Below are positions 10,551 to 21,256 of a DNA stretch of 64,000 nt, one piece after another (position 1 is the stretch's first letter; every line of letters begins with the position of its first letter). Below the pieces are notes generated by a model that saw nothing but the letters and a program-made list of their open reading frames with translations, did no database searches and had not been told where the DNA came from. Both the position numbers and the translations under genes were made by a program. Location of the stretch: the NCBI GenBank assembly GCA_003615045.1, contig ML014120.1:62001-126000 (forward strand). Reading direction: 5' to 3'. This DNA comes from Caulochytrium protostelioides (lineage: Eukaryota; Chytridiomycota; Caulochytriomycetes; Caulochytriales; Caulochytriaceae).

Positions 10551-12930
10551 TCAGGAAGCGTCGGCCGCGCGCGCATCTGGCACCGATGGCGCTCGCGTGG
10601 CCCAGCGCAAGAGTGCCGATCGGGCTCGCGGGTTGCGTGCCACCTCAGCCGCCGACGGCCGGTCGGGCGCCGGCAGCCGCATCACGCTGCCCGTCTTGCC
10701 CACACTGGCCCATGCGCTCGCCGCCGTCGACGGCGTCGTCGGGTCGGTCGAGGCCGATGCCGACGCCGATGCCGTTAGCGAGAGGTGGCCCGCGGCAAAC
10801 TGCGCGTCGGCTTGCTGCTGGATAAACCGCTCGCGCGCCGCGATAATCAGGTCGGTGCGGTGCCGACGGCCGCGGCCGCCGCCGTCAGCCGCCGCAACCA
10901 CCGGGTCGTCGTCGGCGGCGGTCCGCGCGCGTCCGCGCCCGCGGCGCGTCGACGGCATGCCGCTGTGCAGCCCGGCGGCCATGAACGCGCCGTCGCCGTG
11001 CGCGAGCCGCGCCGCGTGGTGCGTCCAGGACCCGAGCGCCGCGCCGCCCGCACCGTCGCCGCCGCCGGCATGGCCGCCCGCGGCGCTCAGCACGTCGTCG
11101 GACGCGAGCTCACCCGTCTCGGTCGCGGCCAGCAGCTTCGCGGTCACCGACGTGAGGTCAGGCGGTCGGGAGAGGTCGCCCAAGGCGCGGCAGGCGCGCG
11201 CGTCGCCCGCGGCGCGCAGCAGCTCCTGCTTCACGACCTTGTCCTCCAGCGGCTGGAAGGTGACGACGACGAGCCGCCCGCCCGGCACGAGGACGCCTGG
11301 CCGGGCCGCGGCGGCGACGGCGTCGCGCAGACTGCCGAGCTCGTCGTTGACGGCGATGCGCAGGGCCTGGAAGACGCGGCGGCACGGGTGCCGCGAGGTG
11401 CGGAGCGTGCCGAGGGCGCGCCAGATGGCAGCGTCTTGCGCAGGGTCCTGGCCGAACCGGTCCTCGCGGGGCCGCGGGGCGCCGCCGCCACGGTGTTTCT
11501 TGCCGCGCGCTGCCTGCTGCGCGTCCTCGACGCGCTCGCGCTTGCTGACGCCGAAGCCGACGGCTCGCGCGATGCGGATGGCGAGCTCCCGCGTCGTGGC
11601 GCAGAAGCGGTCGCGCCCGCTGCCGCGGTATGACCGCGTCTCGCGCGCCTCGGCGAGGTGGCGGGCGATGCGGCCAGCGAAGGGCTCCTGGCCCCACACC
11701 CGGAAGAGAGCCGCCAGGCGCGACTCGGGCAGGTATCGCACGAGGTCGGCCGCGGTGCAGAGCGGTTTGTGACCAGCGTAGTAGAGCACCGACTTGGCGG
11801 GCGACGGGCTGCTCCGTGTTTCGATCGACGACGACGACGACGGCTCGTGATTGGGGTCCTGAGCAGAGCGGTCGGTTGAAGGCCGCGGGCGACCGCGCCG
11901 CGGTTTGGGCTTCGCTCCAGCGTCGCCAGCGATCGTGCTGGCTTCCCGGCTGGCTTCCCCGGGAGACGATGCATTATCGATCGCTGGGCCCGAGGCGGAT
12001 ACAGCGGACAGCGCGGGCAGCTCGCGGTCCATTCGCATATCGAGGGGGCCGTCTTTGCGGTAACTGAACCCGCGGCTCGCGGTGTCAATCTGCATACTGC
12101 TGACGCCGATATCCAGCACGATGGCGTGGCAGCCCTGCGGCGCATGCTTGGCCACGATGCGGTCCAGATGTCGGAAAGACCCATACTCAGGAAAGAGACG
12201 GCCACTATCGAGCGAAGTGGAAAAAAAAAAAGAGGGTGAGCGGCACGAGTGGGTATCGAGCAGAATCACCATGAGACCCGACCAGCAGGATAAGCACTTA
12301 CGGGAACTTGCGCGCCATCGTCGTCGCAAGACGGATGACCAAGGGATCCTGATCAATCGCTACCACGCGCACGTTAGGAAACGCTTTGAGGATTGCCCGC
12401 GTATACCCGCCAGCGCCGAAGGTGCCGTCGCAGACCCAAACCGGCGTAGCGCCGGCATCGTTGGCGTCCTGAGCTGCCTGGCGGACGACTGCGGCTACGT
12501 GGCCGAGCACGTGCTTCAGCATCACGGGGATATGCGGGCCGGCGGAAAGACCAGCACGCGGCGTGATCGAGCGACCGCCTCGCCGCGTCGCGGACCGCCC
12601 CATCAGGGGTGCCGCCACCGACCGCCGCGCATACCCGCGCGCGCCTCGTGGCCATGACGGTGGTCGCGCCATCGCCGGCCACACGGACCCCAAGCCCGGC
12701 TCAAGATTGAAGAAGGATGCCGCGCCATGGCCCAGGCTGATGCCGCGGCATGCCATGATAAACGGCGGCGGCGGCGAGGCCCATGCGAGTGAAGCACGGA
12801 CGAGGCTGGCAGGGGTGACTGCCGTCGACCGTGCGATCGCGAGCGTATGCGGTATCACGGGGCATCTTGGCGGCAGCGATCCGCCACGCTGTGCGGCGGC
12901 GAGAGCGGCCACGCGTCGGAGAGTGGTCAT
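10551..12930 (-). CDS. METTL15: RsmH/METTL15-like rRNA cytosine-N4 methyltransferase
   Basis: Two exons (12930-12302 and 12204-10551) encode 760 residues. The family (MraW/RsmH, mitochondrial METTL15) N4-methylates a cytosine of the small-subunit rRNA using S-adenosylmethionine. Residues 1-130 are basic and Ala/Ser-rich, as in a mitochondrial presequence. HIPVMLKHVLGH (from 133) and DGTFGAGGYT (168-177) form the start of the SAM fold, then AIDQDP. The intron falls after KF in ARKFPGRLFPEYGSF, and the spliced reading matches the family motif. Later come VLDIGVSSMQ, GPLDMRMD, LPESRLAALFRVWGQEP, GGRLVVVTFQPLEDKVVKQ and, at the very end, NPRARSALLRWA. Homologues have about 300-400 residues; the excess is low-complexity insertions, notably about 150 residues before NPRARSA. 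Confidence 0.88.
12205..12301 (-). other. Intron of the RsmH/METTL15-like gene
   Basis: A 97-bp intron read on the minus strand with donor GTAAGT and acceptor CGATAG preceded by a run of eleven T residues. Exon 1 contributes two bases and exon 2 one base of the split Pro codon. Removing it restores the conserved RsmH reading frame. Confidence 0.85.
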
Positions 12931-14214
12931 GACGGAAGAGCGGGCGCCCGCATGGGCACACTTGGTTCGGTATCAATTATGCAATAGTTGATAACAGCTC
13001 ACGATGGTTCCGCCCAGTCAGCAGTATGGCGACGGGATCGCAGCAGGATCGCAGCAATGCTGTCTCCGAATGCAGATCGGCAGGTTCAAAGAGGTCAAGG
13101 CAGTCAAGGGCAGGGACCCGACGTTAGAGAGGGAAGCGAGTCCACGGGCGGCAGCGACAACCTCTCTCATTCGAAACGAGTCGATGACTGATCTGCGAAG
13201 GCTCGCGGATGATCGCCACGCACGTCGTCGTTGACACCCTGGATGCTCGCGCGGCATCGGTGTGGCGGTAGCGGACTTTGTACGCGTCGGAGTTTGCCGG
13301 GCGCAGTGGGGCGCACGTGTCACGCCTGTGGCTTAGGCCCATCAGGTGGCAACCAAATCAACGGCGCGTCCCGCCTACAAGATCATCCATGTGCCATCTG
13401 TATACCGCTCGCTTCCCTCCAGCATGGACAATACCGAAGAATCCTACTCAAATGCGCAGGATGTGGTATGTCGACCTTTGTATGCGTCATGTTGAGAGAT
13501 CATCGTTGGTCTTGTTCGTTGCTCCTGGCCACATATCGCCTATCGACCATACTTCGGTCTTCGTCAATCACCCTTTCGAGTCGCGTGAATAGCCCGCCGC
13601 CCGGATGGCCCTGAAGTCCATCAGGCGGCAGCACCGTCTTGTTGTCCGTCGGCCTCATGAATGCCGACGGTGAGGTGTGACGAAGGGCGATCAGCAAGCG
13701 CGAGGCCAATCCAGCGGAGGCGTGGTGGGGCCCCATTAGAAGCAAAACGGGGAAGCATGCTTGCGGCGGCGGCTCGGACCATGAGGCGGGGGCCTTCGCC
13801 TTCGCCGGCGCGGCGAAAAGGCAACGCAACGCCATCGCATTGTCTGCTGCGGGGATATCGTCTCGATGGAAGCACATCACCGCCTCAGAGGGCTTCCGGG
13901 CCGCATCGCACTTTCCTGAGTAGCCCTGGCATGTGGTGATGCGGACCCAAAGACGAGGATGTGGCTTCGCCTCCCTCGGACCTGCACCGCGTGGTCCAAG
14001 CACGGCATGCGGCTGGCTGCGTCTGCACGTTCCTCCACCGGACGAGTCTCCTCCACAGCTTGATCAACGCTCGCCTGCCAGGGCCGCTGTCGTCGCCGTC
14101 CCTCTCGTCGCCGTCATCGCCGCTGGCGCTGACGCCGTTCATACCGGCCCGAACGCGCTTTCATCGCCGGTGCCGACGCGGCCTGTGCCGCTCGCCGCCC
14201 GCCCGTGCGTGACT
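12931..14214. other. Divergent promoter region, no gene seen
   Basis: This 1.28-kb stretch lies between the divergently transcribed RsmH-like gene and the Sos7-like gene. Small frames exist on both strands but none has a recognisable motif or a consistent start. It probably contains both promoters. Confidence 0.6.
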
Positions 14215-16631
14215 ATGGCGCCGTCAGATCCGCCAGCGGCGCGGACGCCGATGCGGGCTCACCGTCCGTCCGCGCTGCCGCGCACCCCGCCGGGCGGCGG
14301 CCCTCCGATCCCAGCCAGCGGCACCGCCCGCACCCCAGCGCCGCGGACGACGACGACCGCCGCCGCCGCCGCCGCGACCACGCCGGCACCGGCGATGCCG
14401 CCCACGCCCACGCCGGCCGCCGCCGCGCGGGTGCCCGCGCCGTCGATGGCCCTGCGATCTCCACCCCACGTGGCGGCGGCGCCCTCCGTCTCGGCCCCCG
14501 CGCCGCCAGCCTCGTCCCCCCGGCCCTCCGCTTCGGCATCAGCGCCCGCCATGCAGGACGCGCCGATGACGGAGCACCGCGCGGCCGCCGCCGCCACGGC
14601 CGAAGCGCCGGTGCCCGTCTCCACACGCGCGCCCGAGCGTCAGCCTCCGCAGCCGGCGGTGACGCCCCGCCCGCCAAGGACATCGCGCCCTGGGACCACG
14701 CCGTCAAGAGCATCGGCGCCTCGCGACCGCGATGCCTCGCCCGACCGCCCGGACCCGTCGCGGTCGCCAGCACGCACGCCATCGGCCCCCTCGGCTGAAG
14801 AGCGCGCGGACGCGGCCAACCCGCCGGCTGACGCCGCCCAGATCGCTAGCCACGACGATGCGGCAGGCGACGCGGTGGCCATCGAGGAAGCCGTCGAGGA
14901 AACCAGCGAGGTGGCCGAGGACGAGGTGGCCGAGGACGAAGAGGACGCGCCCGTCACGGCGGACGAGGTTGTGGAGCTCGCGACGCAGGTCGGTCCTCAC
15001 ACGCTGTACTATCTGAAGATGGAGGCCAACTTTCGCGCGCGGGCCGAGAAGATCTTGGCCAGCAATGCCCGCGGCGGCCCGAACGGTCCTGGGGACGGCG
15101 AGCTGCTGCGCGGCATGACGCCCGGCAAGATGCGGCGCTACCAAGTGCTGGCGCGGCGACCGGAGCTGACGCCGATGCATCTCGCCGAATACATGGACCT
15201 CTTCCGCGCGCTCAAGCATAACTACCTTGAGCAGGAAACGAAAGAAAAGTTTCTGGCGGCGGTGCTCAACATCCCCCCCGTGGTGCCGACCGATGCAGAC
15301 TTGGCCGAGCTTGAGGAAGAGCACGACGGGAAGCGACAGCTGCTGACCGATCTCGAAACGGAAAACACGGCCATCCAGCAGGGCATCCGCCAATTGACCG
15401 AGGTCGTGGCGCAAGAACATGCCGCCGTCATGGAAGCCCAGGAAACCGCCACGGCGTTAGCCCGCGAAGTGATTGAAAAGGTAACTTCTTTTGGCGCCGG
15501 CGTCCGCCTCGTCCCTCGGCCCGTGCGAATGGTATGGCCAGCGAGACCATCTTGAAACGCTTTTGGTTGACTCACCTCTTTTCGATGTCGCATACGGCCC
15601 CCTGATGCTAATGCTTTCTTTGTTGATAGACGGAGGTGCTAGCCCAGCGTGAGGCTGAACATCATGAGGACGACGGATCGCTCGCCGAGCTGGACGCCAA
15701 GATTGCCAAAGATACTGAGATCCTGGAAGAGCTCGAGGCGACGCTCGAGGGATTGCGAGCTGCCCGTGTCCGCACCGAGGCCGAGACGGTGACGTTGGAG
15801 AGCGATGTCGCGCGGCTGGAGCCGGAGCGCGCGGAGACCCAGGCCGCGGCTGACGCGGCGATGGCCGCCGTGGCCGCCCGCGACCCGCATGCCATGGACC
15901 TCGCATACTGGTACCAGCACGCGAACGCGCTGGCGCTCAATCTGTTGGGCATCCACGAGGTCAACTTCATCAGCGAGGCCGAGATGCACCTTGTCTATCG
16001 CGTCGAGCAAGCGGCCGCGACGCCACGATTCATACTGGCGCTGCGCCTGCTGCCGCCCGGGTCGCGGCACGATGATCCGAGCAGCCGCCGGCCCGCCTCA
16101 TCGGCGTCGGCGGTGGACGACCCGGCGATTGCCTCGCTTGGCCGCCGCGTGCAGGCGCGCGTGCTCGATGCGCCGGTGCCCATCGACGACATCGTCGCTC
16201 ACGCGCATGCCCAGCACCCTGACGCGCTGGACGCGCTACTTGCATATCTGGTGGCGGCCGTCGCGCAGCGCTGCCGTCGCGTGCTGCGCCGCCAGGCCGA
16301 GCTGCTGCCGCTGCAGGCCCAAGCGCGCGCGCGGCGCGACGGCGCGGGCGTTGATTGGGATCCTCTAGATGAGCACGTGCTCGTCCAGACGGGCGGACGT
16401 CTCATCACGCTGCGCTTGTCGCCCGAGTATCCGGTACAGCAACCGCGCGTCGAGATTGTCGCCGTGGAGCCGCTTGGCCGGCTCGCGGGGACGGCAAACC
16501 ATGCGGCCACCAAGGCCGCGATGGCCCGCGAGCGCGAAGCTTGGCAGGCCCGCATCGCCCGCGAAGGCCTGACCCGCGCGAGTGAAATTGTGCCGTTGCT
16601 CCTCGACGAGACGGTCGCACCGGTCGCCTGA
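14215..16631 (+). CDS. sos7: Sos7-like kinetochore coiled-coil protein
   Basis: Two exons (14215-15480 and 15630-16631) give 755 residues. Around residue 337 the sequence NYLEQETKEKFLAAVL is followed by IPPVVPTDADLAELEEEHDG. From my knowledge of the family this matches the signature of fungal Sos7 (Kre28 relative), a kinetochore protein that partners Spc7/KNL1. A long coiled coil spans the exon junction, with few breaks from about residue 350 to 490. It is followed by an alpha/beta-looking C-terminal part beginning MDLAYWYQHANALALNLLGIH. Residues 1-200 are Pro/Ala-rich and probably disordered, which makes the protein more than twice the usual length. The ATG at 14215 is chosen because the upstream frame opens only with a non-ATG codon and reads as noncoding. 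Identification rests on one motif region, so it is good but not certain. Confidence 0.7.
15481..15629 (+). other. Intron of the Sos7-like gene
   Basis: A 149-bp intron with donor GTAACT, a TGCTAATG branch-point-like sequence near 15607 and acceptor GATAG. It lies between codons (phase 0) and joins two halves of one coiled coil: EVIEK before it and TEVLAQREAE after it. Confidence 0.85.
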
Positions 16632-17614
16632 GTCGCCCTTTAGACTTCATACTTCATACACCGATACACCGATGTTATGTGATATATTTCTGATGACGCT
16701 GTCCGAGCTGGGATGTCGAGGATGACAATCAGAGAGCCCGGTGGGTGTATCAGCATCAGAATGGTCTCTCATCGTGAGCATCAAGCTAAAACCATCCACG
16801 GGCCTGTGGTAGGACATGTATCCGTAAGAAGAGTCCCTCGTTTGTCAACTACGGCATCGAGTCATGCCGTTTCCATGCAAAAATGCCGAGTGAATCGTCT
16901 TAATACGCGGCAACCATCGGGATAGGCATGGCAGGTATGGGTATGTCAACGGACCTGTGGGAGCGGCCCGCGGCTGCCGCGACCGAAATTTTTTGTCCCA
17001 TTTTCATGATCATGGTAGGCATGCCTGAGTCGGCCCCGCGGACTGGGCCACCGGGCGCCGGTCTGGCAGAGGCGAAAGGCGTTTGCTGAATCGGCGGCAC
17101 AGCACCGACCCCTCACTGCTCAGCGCGAGCCAAAGCGCAGGCGGCGCGGCGCGCCCATGTCGGCTCCATCATCCCCTCCGGCGGCATCGAGCCGCCATCC
17201 CGGTTGGCTGCGCCATCGGCCAGCGGCCCGCGCCTAGCTCGGGCGGCGGTCGCCGATAACCACATGGAGATAAGGTCACATGCCGACGAGGCACCGGCCG
17301 CGCCGCCGCCTGTGGAAAAAGCCATAGTCCCCGACGACATCGCGTGTGATTCACATCGCATCGCTTCCATCTCATCGGCATCTCGCAACATCTCGGAGAG
17401 AGCGTCGATACGCACTGTTGATACCTCGCGGCTGGTCCTCCTATTGCTTCATCTCGTGGCCTTATCTCTGTTCAATACGACACACTTCGCGTCCCGGTGA
17501 CCCGTCTGCCTGTCCTGTCCTGTCTTGTCTTATCCTGCTCGTCTGTTCTTGCTGAAGGGATTCGAGCTTCATCCGGCTTCCGCATTTGACTGTTCCCGCC
17601 CCGCTCCGCCCATC
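16632..17614. other. Intergenic, no convincing gene
   Basis: The region contains two small minus-strand frames near 16.9-17.4 kb, of 66 and 100 codons, rich in Ala/Met/Pro. Neither shows a domain. The right part carries the promoter of the V-ATPase subunit G gene; pyrimidine-rich CCTGTCCTGTCCTGTCTTG sequence lies about 100 bases before its ATG. Confidence 0.5.
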
Positions 17615-18668
17615 ATGGTAACGCCATCTCCATTGCTGCTGCGACCACGGCGTCCGCGCCGCGCCGGTGCATCGAGCCAGATTCGGCCTAGTGCCATCGA
17701 GGCACGATGCGCACCGCCCACCGCATCGTCTCAGTTCTTTGCTAGCACGTGATGACCGTCACGATGCGCTGATATCGGCGTGCCAGGTCCCGGCGGTCAG
17801 CCCCTTCACGCCAATCGCCAGGCCCTCTGCCCCGCGCGGCCACGGCACAAGACATCCGATGCCGTGCCAGTCGGTCCTTCCGAATGATCGCGGTCATGCC
17901 CGTTATCGGCCACGTCCCCACTATCGTCTTACTCACATCCAGCAACGCCCATTTGTACGATCGACATGCTCGGTTCGTTTTTTTGTTTGATGTGTTTCTG
18001 TTTCTGTCTCGGATCAGGCCTCCAACAACTCGGGCATCCAGACCCTTCTGGAGGTCGAGAAGGAAGCCGCCAAGATCGTTGCCAAGGCCCGTCTTTGTAA
18101 GTCCATCTCGGATTCGAATCGCAAATCATGCATATCGCGGCATCCTCCCTGAAGCATGCAGCTATGAATCGGGGGCGGTGGTGATGGATCAATGATCTGC
18201 TTGCGCACGTCTCCAATTACATGATACATCGCCACTGCACTTTCATGCACACCGTGCACAGCATCACTCACCGTGTTTGTTTGACTCTCGTGATTCACGT
18301 CATGACCCTACCGGCTTCGCTGATGTAAATGTGTACCTCTGCCCTGGTTCGTCCCACTAGACCGCCAGGAGCGTTTGAAAGAGGCCCGTGTCGAGGCCGC
18401 CAAGGAGATTGATGCGCTGAAGGCGACGCTGAACACGCAGCTGGCCTCGTCCGAGAAGCAGACCGTCGGCGTGTCGTCGGAGGCCACCGCCCGCGTCAAG
18501 GCCGAGACCGAGCAACAGCTCGTCCAGGTCGCCCGCTACCAGCAGGAGAACTCGGAGAAGGCCATCGCTAAGCTCATCCAGGGCGTCACCCAGATCAACC
18601 CGGTGCCCCATCCCAACTCCATCCGCATTCTCAAGCAGGACGCCTTCAAGGCCTCCCAGAAGGCTTAA
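17615..18668 (+). CDS. VMA10: V-type proton ATPase subunit G (Vma10)
   Basis: Three exons (17615-17617, 18018-18096, 18361-18668) encode 129 residues; the family has about 115-120. Subunit G forms the peripheral stalk of the vacuolar proton pump as a coiled-coil dimer with subunit E. The second exon reads ASNNSGIQTLLEVEKEAAKI and the third completes YRQERLKEARVEAAKEID, both classic N-terminal subunit G motifs; the C-terminus ends VTQINPVPHPNSIRIL. The first exon is proposed to be the ATG alone, because the next exon starts in phase 0 after a good acceptor, and the only fitting ATG followed by a GT donor is ATG|GTAACG at 17615. The last two exons are certain; the one-codon first exon is inference. 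Confidence 0.9.
17618..18017 (+). other. Intron 1 of VMA10, directly after the start codon
   Basis: A 400-bp intron from GTAACG to a T-rich tract ending GGATCAG. If the model is right the first coding exon is only the initiator codon. An alternative would be another ATG with a GT donor within the 400 bases, such as near 17.88 kb. Confidence 0.55.
18097..18360 (+). other. Intron 2 of VMA10
   Basis: A 264-bp intron with donor GTAAGT and acceptor CCCACTAG. It splits the Tyr codon of the conserved AKARLYRQERL motif after its first base. Splicing restores the motif exactly. Confidence 0.9.
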
Positions 18669-18718
18669 ACTCATGTCGCTTTATTAACGGATACCAGCCG
18701 CCGCTTAAATGGACAACA

Positions 18719-18724
18719 AATAAA
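18719..18724 (+). terminator. AATAAA polyadenylation signal of VMA10
   Basis: AATAAA lies 51 bases after the VMA10 stop codon in an AT-rich stretch, the expected place for a polyadenylation signal. Confidence 0.5.
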
Positions 18725-19250
18725 AAGAACGAAAACGGATTCGGTTCGCAGTATGCCCCCGCTTTGTTCTGTGGCCCGTTTGGGCTCCTTGGATGGTATT
18801 TGGGGAATGCGCGTGCGAGCAAGCCATTCAATAGGCTCATTAGAGAGTTCAACGGTTACCACAGGTTAAGGAAAGAACGTGGTAAAGACGGGAAGTGCCA
18901 TTAAAGGCTTGTTGTGTGGATGAATCGACGAAGTCTCGTGGCCGATCACCGGGCACAAATTGGCTTGTCACTCCGTTGTCGCTACGTTACAGTATTTATG
19001 GTCAGCTCTGTCGGCGACGTTATGCGCAGCAACGACCCCGTTTGACGGCGGAACGTGCTGTCGAGATAGATGCTATCAAGGCAGTCAATCAGATGACCAA
19101 GTTGGCGAGCACGCGACGTGCCAGGTGGAAGCGTGTTCACGTATGACGATGACCTGCTAACTGATATAACCCATGTACATTCGCTGGCCAACGCTCGTTT
19201 CGGTGGCCGCGGGCGAGGCACGATCGACTGCCAGAGATTGAAATCATAAT
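18725..19250. other. Convergent intergenic region
   Basis: About 0.5 kb between the 3' ends of VMA10 (+) and the gluconokinase gene (-). Only short frames without motifs are visible. Confidence 0.6.
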
Positions 19251-19982
19251 TCAAGGAGTCGGCACATCGAGCTGTGTGGCGGCGGAACGAACGACCTCCT
19301 CAATTGGCTTCGTAGCGTCCACCGTGATCACACAATCGTTCGTCTGATCCGGGGCCGGCAGTTCCAGCGTCTGGATCTGGGAAGCGACCATATTCCGGTG
19401 CATATAATGCCCTGTGCGCGCTCCAACACGCGCCTCCAACACAGCTTGCGGCGCGTCTAGATAGACAAAATCGACGCGGTGCTTTGCATTGATGCCCTCT
19501 TCGGGGCGCGGGTGCTCAGCCTCATCGCGCAGAATCGCGCGGTAGGATGGTTTCAGCGCCGAGCACGCGACGATGACATACTGTCCCGCGTACGCGTCGG
19601 CGTCGGGCGCCGTTTCCCAGGCTTCGACGCGGTGGTGCATGTCGTCGCGGATCGCATGCAGCCACGGCAGGCGATCGGCATCGGTCAGCGGGATCCCGGA
19701 CGCCATGCGCCGCCGGCTCTCCTCAGAGTGGTAATCGTCGCCGTCCAGAAACACGGCGCGGCGGTCCGGGATACCGGAGATGAGCTTGGCGAGGTGGTCG
19801 CCCACCGTGGATTTGCCTATATCGCATACCGTACAATGGAGGCGCATCACCCTCCCGGGAACGACATATAGAGGATAAACATTACCGAATGAATAATCGC
19901 TGAATAAGGATTGTCGTGCAACCAGCTTGGTGGGAAACTTACCGCAGCCGCTGCAGCCCATGATGTAGACAACATGAATCAT
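19251..19982 (-). CDS. Gluconokinase
   Basis: Two exons (19982-19943 and 19816-19251) give 201 residues, close to the usual 170-200 of the family. The enzyme phosphorylates gluconate to 6-phosphogluconate with ATP and feeds the pentose phosphate pathway in the cytosol. The spliced N-terminus carries the P-loop GCSGCGKST at residues 9-17. It is followed by GDDYHSEESRRRMASGIPLT (substrate-binding motif), DRLPWLHAI, VIVACSALKPSYR and ARTGHYMHRNMVASQIQTLE. All are characteristic of GntK/IdnK-type gluconokinases. Without splicing the P-loop is broken, so the intron is required. The start at 19982 gives the minimal family N-terminus with no targeting peptide. It converges on VMA10. Confidence 0.92.
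   Translation of the reverse strand: MIHVVYIMGCSGCGKFPTKLVARQSLFSDYSFGNVYPLYVVPGRVMRLHCTVCDIGKSTVGDHLAKLISGIPDRRAVFLDGDDYHSEESRRRMASGIPLTDADRLPWLHAIRDDMHHRVEAWETAPDADAYAGQYVIVACSALKPSYRAILRDEAEHPRPEEGINAKHRVDFVYLDAPQAVLEARVGARTGHYMHRNMVASQIQTLELPAPDQTNDCVITVDATKPIEEVVRSAATQLDVPTP
19817..19942 (-). other. Intron interrupting the gluconokinase P-loop
   Basis: A 126-bp minus-strand intron, donor GTAAGT, acceptor GATATAG. It falls after the first base of the second P-loop Gly codon (GCSGC-G-KST), so the nucleotide-binding site exists only in the spliced product. Confidence 0.88.
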
Positions 19983-21156
19983 GATGTGCGCTTGTCGCGA
20001 TCTCAGTATTTTCGGCTCAAAAAAAATGGCTCAAGGATCAACGCGGTCTGATAATGATGTGAAGGACCAGATCGGCGATCGGCGATGGATGCGATGGTGA
20101 CGATCGAAAGGGAGGAAGCGGAACCTGGCGATAGCGTGACGCAATTGTGGGGAAAGAAAGTCGGCACCATATGTTCCGCTGGAACCGAGAAATCGCCGTG
20201 CATATGCGCCCATGGTATGACACACCGTGATGCAAGATCGCATAGAGAATGGATGTCTCGTTTCTGATGAGCGAAGGCCGTGCTCGGATACCGGACAGGC
20301 TTCCAGGCCACGTGGGGCGAGTCATCACCCTTGGGGTCCACGCACCATGCGCATCGAGTTGCTGGCCTACAGCCCCGAACCCAGATTCGGGAAATGTGGC
20401 GTTCCGCTTCCCGCGATGAGCTGCAATGAGGTGCAAGTAAGATTATACCACCTGCCTGTGACTAAACCAACCCTAACGATGCTTTGTATCATATATACGG
20501 CGTCTTTTAGCGTTCCGCAACTTTGGCCGCAGTATCACGGGGCTGGAGATCGGCATGATCAAACGAAACAGCCTTTGTGCGGCTGGCGCGAGAAGTAGTA
20601 GACTAAAGAAAAATTCACGCGTGCATTGAATTCATGCAGTATGCTGCCTTGTGTCACAGCATCGTGAGGCTGCCATACCATGGTCGGGGATTTCTCATCA
20701 GGTCGAAAGTAGCTTCGCTAAGTACAACCCTGACGGGTCCAACGGATCCAACCCTGACGTTCGACCAATCGTGCCATGCTGGTCTTCTCACGCCCGTCGT
20801 TGTCGATCATGCGATTTTGTTGTCTTGCCATCTGGTTGTCCATTTTGTCGTGTACCATCTCGACGCCACTTTCGGCCCTTGGAGCTGGCGGCCGCCAAGT
20901 GGGCGTAGCGGCCTGCGCCTCGCCGGCGTGCGGAGGAGTCCGGTCCCCGCCCTTGTGGCCCCGACGCCGCGACTGAGGCTCGGGGGGCCGACCGTCCGGA
21001 CCCCGGCGCCCATCCATCCATCCATCCATCCACTCCTCCGTTCCATCCATCCGTTCGTTCCAACTGAACCAGGTGAGACAAAGAAGTTTGTCTTGGATAT
21101 GAGCGCGTTCTGCGGTAGCGAGCCAGGCCCCACGCTGGACGCTTCCTGTCACGAGA
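19983..21156. other. Intergenic region upstream of RPL3
   Basis: About 1.2 kb between the divergent gluconokinase and RPL3 genes. It is moderately AT-rich, with short frames only, a CATC tetranucleotide repeat near 21.01 kb and no recognisable gene. Confidence 0.6.
21011..21032. repeat. (CATC)n microsatellite
   Basis: Five to six perfect CATC units, with further CATCC units shortly after, about 230 bases upstream of RPL3. Confidence 0.85.
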
Positions 21157-21162
21157 TATAAA
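21157..21162 (+). promoter_or_regulatory. TATAAA box of RPL3
   Basis: TATAAA lies 95 bases before the RPL3 start codon. It is followed by a 6-bp hairpin (GTGCCT/AGGCAC, 21166-21180) and then a pyrimidine-rich CCCCCTCCTCCCCTC stretch, a typical initiation environment for ribosomal protein genes. Confidence 0.6.
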
Positions 21163-21256
21163 CGGGTGCCTGTTAGGCACTTAGCGTCTCGGACGGTTTC
21201 GACCAACCTCCCCGCCGACCCCCTCCTCCCCTCACCCACCTGACCGCAACCTCGCC

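Noticed and set aside
16900-17415. Two adjacent minus-strand frames (100 and 66 codons) that might be exons of a small gene
   Set aside because: They lack a recognised motif and a convincing splice pair, so coding status cannot be supported.
18097-18130. GGATTCGAATCG, similar to a tRNA T-loop, at the start of VMA10 intron 2
   Set aside because: No acceptor stem, anticodon arm or A-box of a tRNA can be placed around it, and it is next to a confirmed splice donor.
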